From NCBI RefSeq assembly GCF_965229915.1, contig NZ_CBDDJZ010000001.1, positions 1,798,001 through 1,862,000 of the forward strand: 64,000 nt of DNA, in the 5' to 3' direction. Made by a program: the position numbers and the translations under genes. The notes beneath the pieces were generated by a model. That model saw only the letters and a list, made by a program, of their open reading frames with translations, ran no database searches and was not told where the DNA came from. This document shows positions 60,732 to 64,000 of the stretch, piece after piece. Numbering within the stretch: position 1 is the stretch's first letter; each line of letters starts with the position of its first letter. Source of the DNA: Marinoscillum sp965229915 (GTDB taxonomy: Bacteria > Bacteroidota > Bacteroidia > Cytophagales > Cyclobacteriaceae).

Positions 60732-62570
60732 ATGTGTGGAATAGTAGGGTACATCGGGAACAAACCCGTATTTCCTATACTCATCAAAGGTCTCAAGAGA
60801 CTGGAATACCGAGGATATGACAGTGCCGGCGTGGCACTGCTAGAGTCAGACCAGCTGGAGTTGTATAAGAAAAAAGGAAAGGTCTCCGAACTGGAGAAAC
60901 TAACCGAAACGAGCTCTTTTTCCGCTACGGTAGGTATAGGTCATACCCGATGGGCTACCCATGGTGAACCCAATGATCGAAATGCTCATCCACACTATAG
61001 CAGTGATCAAAAACTTGCTATTATTCACAATGGCATCATTGAAAACTACGGTGCACTGAAGACAGAGTTAGCTGAAAAAGGTTACGAGTTTCGTAGTGAC
61101 ACAGACACAGAAGTTTTTATCACCTTCATTGAGGACATTAAAAAAACGCTAGACCTCAGTCTGGAAGATGCAGTAAGAGTGGCTCTGACCAAAGTAGTAG
61201 GCGCTTATGCTATTGTGATTGTCTCGCAGGACGAGCCAGGAAAATTAATTGCTGCTCGCAAGGGAAGCCCAATGGTGATCGGGCTGGGAAAAGGTGAATA
61301 CTACATCGCTTCAGACGCTAGTCCCATTGTAGAATACACCAATGAGGTGGTCTACATGGAAGATGAACAAATAGCCATCATCACCAAAGACTCACTAGAT
61401 ATAGTGGACACCAAGGATGTGCCTCAAAAGGCTGAAATCCACAAACTGGATCTCAAGCTGGAGTCTATCGAAAAAGGTGGGTATGAGCATTTCATGTTGA
61501 AAGAAATATTCGAGCAGCCACGATCCATTGCCGATTGCATGCGCGGACGTATCAATGCTTCCGAGGGACTGCTCACCCTTGGTGGGATTCGGAATTATTC
61601 AGAAGCGCTGATCAATGCGGAGAAGATCGTGATCGTAGCGTGCGGTACTTCATGGCATGCAGGCCTGGTGGCTGAATACATTTTTGAGGACATGTGCCGC
61701 ATTCCAGTGGAAGTGGAATATGCCTCAGAGTTTCGCTATCGAAACCCAGTGATCAGAGAAGGTGACATTGTCATTGCGATCTCACAGTCTGGAGAAACTG
61801 CTGACACACTGGCTGCCATAGAATTGGCCAAGTCTAAAGGAGCAATTGTTTTCGGTGTTGTTAATACAGTAGGGTCCTCCATTTCCAGAATCACTCATGA
61901 AGGCGCCTACCTTCATGCTGGTCCAGAGATAGGAGTAGCCTCCACCAAAGCCTTCACCGCTCAACTGACGGTATTGGCCATGATCGCATTAAGAGTAGCT
62001 TCTCGCAAAGGCACCATCTCCGAGTCCAAATACCTCGAACTCTTAGTAGATCTGGAAAACATTCCCAACAAAGTATCAGAAGCGCTTAAGTCGGATGATA
62101 AAGTCAAAGAAATCTCAGCGTTGTTTAAAGATGCCCGAAACTTCTTGTATCTGGGTCGAGGATACAACTTCCCAGTAGCTCTGGAGGGTGCGCTCAAACT
62201 TAAAGAGATTTCTTACATCCATGCAGAGGGCTATCCTGCAGCTGAGATGAAGCATGGTCCTATAGCTCTAATTGATGAGAACATGCCGGTGGTGTTTATT
62301 GCCACGCGTGATAGCTCCTATGACAAGATTGTGTCCAACATTCAAGAGGTGAAATCTAGAAAAGGCAAGGTCATTGCCATTGTAACGGAAGGCGATGTAT
62401 TGATCCCAAAAATGGCAGATTTCACTATCGAAGTACCTGCTACTCATGAAGCACTCATGCCGTTGGTATCAGTGATTCCTTTACAGCTACTCTCCTACCA
62501 TATAGCAGTGATGCGTGGAGCCAATGTGGATCAACCAAGAAATTTAGCAAAAAGTGTGACAGTGGAATAG
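60732..62570 (+). CDS. glmS: Glutamine-fructose-6-phosphate aminotransferase (isomerising)
   Basis: Makes glucosamine-6-phosphate, the first step to UDP-GlcNAc for wall and LPS; 612 residues. Nucleophile Cys2 starts the glutaminase domain (MCGIVGYIGNKPVFPILIKGLKRLEYRGYDSAG, IGHTRWATHGEP). The SIS isomerase half has VACGTSWHAGLVAEYI, AISQSGETADTLAAI, EGALKLKEISYIHAEGYPAAEMKHGP and the end PRNLAKSVTVE. No glmS-ribozyme-like sequence precedes it; its transcript starts from the GT5-like gene. Confidence 0.98.
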   Translation: MCGIVGYIGNKPVFPILIKGLKRLEYRGYDSAGVALLESDQLELYKKKGKVSELEKLTETSSFSATVGIGHTRWATHGEPNDRNAHPHYSSDQKLAIIHNGIIENYGALKTELAEKGYEFRSDTDTEVFITFIEDIKKTLDLSLEDAVRVALTKVVGAYAIVIVSQDEPGKLIAARKGSPMVIGLGKGEYYIASDASPIVEYTNEVVYMEDEQIAIITKDSLDIVDTKDVPQKAEIHKLDLKLESIEKGGYEHFMLKEIFEQPRSIADCMRGRINASEGLLTLGGIRNYSEALINAEKIVIVACGTSWHAGLVAEYIFEDMCRIPVEVEYASEFRYRNPVIREGDIVIAISQSGETADTLAAIELAKSKGAIVFGVVNTVGSSISRITHEGAYLHAGPEIGVASTKAFTAQLTVLAMIALRVASRKGTISESKYLELLVDLENIPNKVSEALKSDDKVKEISALFKDARNFLYLGRGYNFPVALEGALKLKEISYIHAEGYPAAEMKHGPIALIDENMPVVFIATRDSSYDKIVSNIQEVKSRKGKVIAIVTEGDVLIPKMADFTIEVPATHEALMPLVSVIPLQLLSYHIAVMRGANVDQPRNLAKSVTVE

Positions 62571-62591
62571 TAAAGAAGCTGAAGGTAAGTT

Positions 62592-62743
62592 GGTTCCAGG
62601 TGTGAAGTGACGAATCCTTAGTACTTCACCCCACTCCTGGAAACCTTTGAAACATACCCGTCATCTTACGCACAAGATGAATGGTAACCTTAAATGCTTT
62701 TGAAGTTTCGATAGGTGAAAGAACGCCAACCCGTTCTTTCACC
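62592..62743. repeat. Array of three hairpins between glmS and the UspA-like gene
   Basis: Hairpin 1 is an imperfect long one (62592-62608 with 62623-62645: GGTTCCAGG..GTGAAGT against ACTTCAC..CCTGGAAACC). Hairpin 2 is CATCTT/AAGATG (62662-62667 with 62674-62679). Hairpin 3 is a perfect 12-bp stem GGTGAAAGAACG/CGTTCTTTCACC (62714-62725 with 62732-62743), covering the last codon and stop of the UspA-like gene. None has a strong T tract. Confidence 0.7.
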
Positions 62744-63233
62744 CAAACACCTTAGATAAACAGGACTCAGCGAAAGATCCCTTATACTCACCTTCGGAAA
62801 TGTATCCGAAAAAAGGAATCTTATGTACTTTATCCATTTTTGCTATCAGCGGCGTTATATCGAAACCACCAGTATGACCATAATGAGACTGATAGTTCTT
62901 ATAAATATATATCTCGTCGATCCTATTGCCTTCAAGAAAACTACCTATGGCCCTGTCAGTAGTTCCATAAAAAGGCTCTATTTGGATACTATTTATTCTA
63001 GTCTTTGACTCTTTTCTCATTGCCTGCACTGCTTCCTGAAAAGCGGCAGGAATAAGCGATTTCATCATTTTACTTCTAGAGTAAAACAATAAATCTGAGG
63101 TAGAAAGCGCAAGCTTGAATCCAAATGCTAGTATAATGTCCAGTGATTCGTTTGGATGCTCATCTATTGCTGTTTGGATCAACATTAATGAATGACCAGA
63201 AAAATCAGTTGGAATCAAAACCCGCTTGCACAT
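62739..63233 (-). CDS. UspA-like protein
   Basis: Protein of about 164 residues starting at MCKRVLIPTDFSGHSLMLIQTAI (ATG 63233), whose first strand and helix match the universal stress protein fold. The rest (IRINSIQIEPFYGTTD-type strand and KIPFFGYISEG) fits loosely. The usual ATP-binding G-x2-G-x9-G(S/T) motif is not seen, so it may not bind ATP. Function unknown. It follows a sensor kinase gene on the same strand, 85 bp downstream. An ATG at 63254 would add seven residues. Confidence 0.6.
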   Translation of the reverse strand: MCKRVLIPTDFSGHSLMLIQTAIDEHPNESLDIILAFGFKLALSTSDLLFYSRSKMMKSLIPAAFQEAVQAMRKESKTRINSIQIEPFYGTTDRAIGSFLEGNRIDEIYIYKNYQSHYGHTGGFDITPLIAKMDKVHKIPFFGYISEGEYKGSFAESCLSKVFG

Positions 63234-63318
63234 GCTACTTCGACTAATTATCACTCCAAATGTGTAACCTACTGGGTTATAGGCAGGTTAAAGTCACATT
63301 AAGATCTGATTAGAAAGT

Positions 63319-64000
63319 TTACTGGTAGGGATTTTGGGCGATTGGCAGACTGATATGCACCGTGGTGCCAACGTCTCTCTTAGACTGTACAAATAGCTGC
63401 CCATTGTGAATCTTGATGATATTCCTGGCAAGAGGTAATCCAATACCATAACCCTCGTAACCCTGAGCATTGGAAGCCCTGAAGTATGGATCATAGATAT
63501 ATTGCATTTCCTCATCAGGTATACCAATCCCAACGTCTTTCACCTCGATGTGTATTAGATCTCCATCAGCACCTAGCGAAACCTGCACTGGCTTGTTCTC
63601 AGAGTATTTGCACCCATTGATTACAATATTGCACAGTGCCAGCTTCAGCAGTTGCTGATTGCCTCTGGTTTTCAGCTTCTCCGGCTGATCTGGTAAGGAG
63701 CTAAAGTCCAGATTAATACTAGCTTTGTTATTGATGTTTTCCACGGTCTCTTTGGCATCCAACACCAACTGATCCGTCCTTACAATCTCGTTGGTAAATT
63801 TCTTTCCTTTGTACCCCGTCTGAGCAAGGAGAAGAAGCGCTTTGGTTTTTTGGTCCAGTTTTTCTGCTTCACCCAGAATGATCTTGATTGCTTCGATGTA
63901 TTCTTCTTTGTTACGCTCCTTGGTAAGTGCCAGATCGGCCTCACCAATGATCGTGGTAAGAGGTGTATTTAATTCATGGGAGGCATTGCTGATGAAGTTC
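63319..64000 (-). CDS. Sensor histidine kinase, partial (cut at window end)
   Basis: The 3' part of a sensor kinase; the reading frame stays open to base 64000, so the N-terminal sensor is outside. The visible part starts NFISNASHELNTPLTT with the phospho-acceptor His in HisKA. The HATPase domain has NIVINGCKYSENKPV, DVGIGI and GYGIGLPLARNIIKIHNG, and ends HISLPIAQNPYQ. A TTG inside (63768) is not a real start. A response regulator is likely upstream, outside the window. Confidence 0.88.
   Translation of the reverse strand, partial: NFISNASHELNTPLTTIIGEADLALTKERNKEEYIEAIKIILGEAEKLDQKTKALLLLAQTGYKGKKFTNEIVRTDQLVLDAKETVENINNKASINLDFSSLPDQPEKLKTRGNQQLLKLALCNIVINGCKYSENKPVQVSLGADGDLIHIEVKDVGIGIPDEEMQYIYDPYFRASNAQGYEGYGIGLPLARNIIKIHNGQLFVQSKRDVGTTVHISLPIAQNPYQ

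Noticed and set aside
63768..63768. TTG start for the last kinase
   Set aside because: The frame stays open to the window end and encodes HisKA with SHELNTP, so the gene begins outside the window.

Overview
The window looks like the chromosome of a marine-type Bacteroidota, most likely in the order Cytophagales. This rests on several signs: a SecA of about 1118 residues, ribosomal protein S16 with a long acidic tail, an AccD without its zinc ribbon, a CarB without the allosteric domain, an asnS-rpoN pair, many Bacteroidota-only families (DUF4270, DUF4834, DUF5117-type metalloprotease), -7 promoter elements of the form TAnnTTTG, and weak Shine-Dalgarno sites. There is no rRNA, CRISPR array, prophage or insertion sequence. 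It is mostly core chromosome with a few lineage-specific modules.

Layout. 1-5.2 kb: an M23 peptidase, asnS, rpoN, a PAP2-like membrane protein and an outer-membrane barrel. 5.2-6.0 kb: a tRNA-Arg(ACG) gene inside a rearranged non-coding stretch with a 231-bp duplication. 6-13.9 kb: a hybrid kinase, an amidohydrolase, two convergent L,D-transpeptidases, a coiled-coil lipoprotein, a PspC pair and a degenerate arginase-fold protein. 13.9-19.3 kb: nqrF, accD, DUF4834 and carB. 19.5-22.7 kb: a WYL regulator with small ligand-binding proteins (GyrI-like, VOC fusion, SRPBCC). 22.7-28.7 kb: an operon of a DUF5117-type metalloprotease, a TPR sensor kinase and an OmpL47-like repeat protein. 28.9-36.4 kb: a CoA-disulfide-reductase/rhodanese protein, then the complete 2-oxoglutarate dehydrogenase complex (sucA-odhB-lpdA).

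36.6-41.7 kb: rpsP-rimM-trmD and rplS, separated by a four-gene lipoprotein / membrane protein / kinase / regulator module. 41.9-47.7 kb: dapF, secA, a SPOR lipoprotein and an M20 amidohydrolase. 47.7-52.8 kb: an OprP-like porin divergent from two Na+/phosphate symporters and a holin-like pair. 52.8-58.5 kb: an AraC regulator, an acyl-CoA dehydrogenase, and a panC-panD-flippase-heptose adenylyltransferase-Zn-peptidase operon. 58.6-62.6 kb: a stand-alone GT5 N-domain protein, DUF4270 and glmS. 62.7-64 kb: a UspA-like protein and a sensor kinase cut by the window edge.

How the genes work together. Cell-envelope building is a strong theme: peptidoglycan (M23, L,D-transpeptidases, dapF, glmS, SPOR), LPS (heptose adenylyltransferase) and secretion (secA). 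Central metabolism is covered by OGDH, accD, carB, panCD and NqrF. Four sensor kinases in 64 kb point to heavy signalling. The best candidates for something undescribed are the tRNA-Arg with a swapped A19-U56 tertiary pair and its scarred surroundings, the translationally coupled sensory module between trmD and rplS, and the degenerate GT5 protein tied to DUF4270 and glmS.
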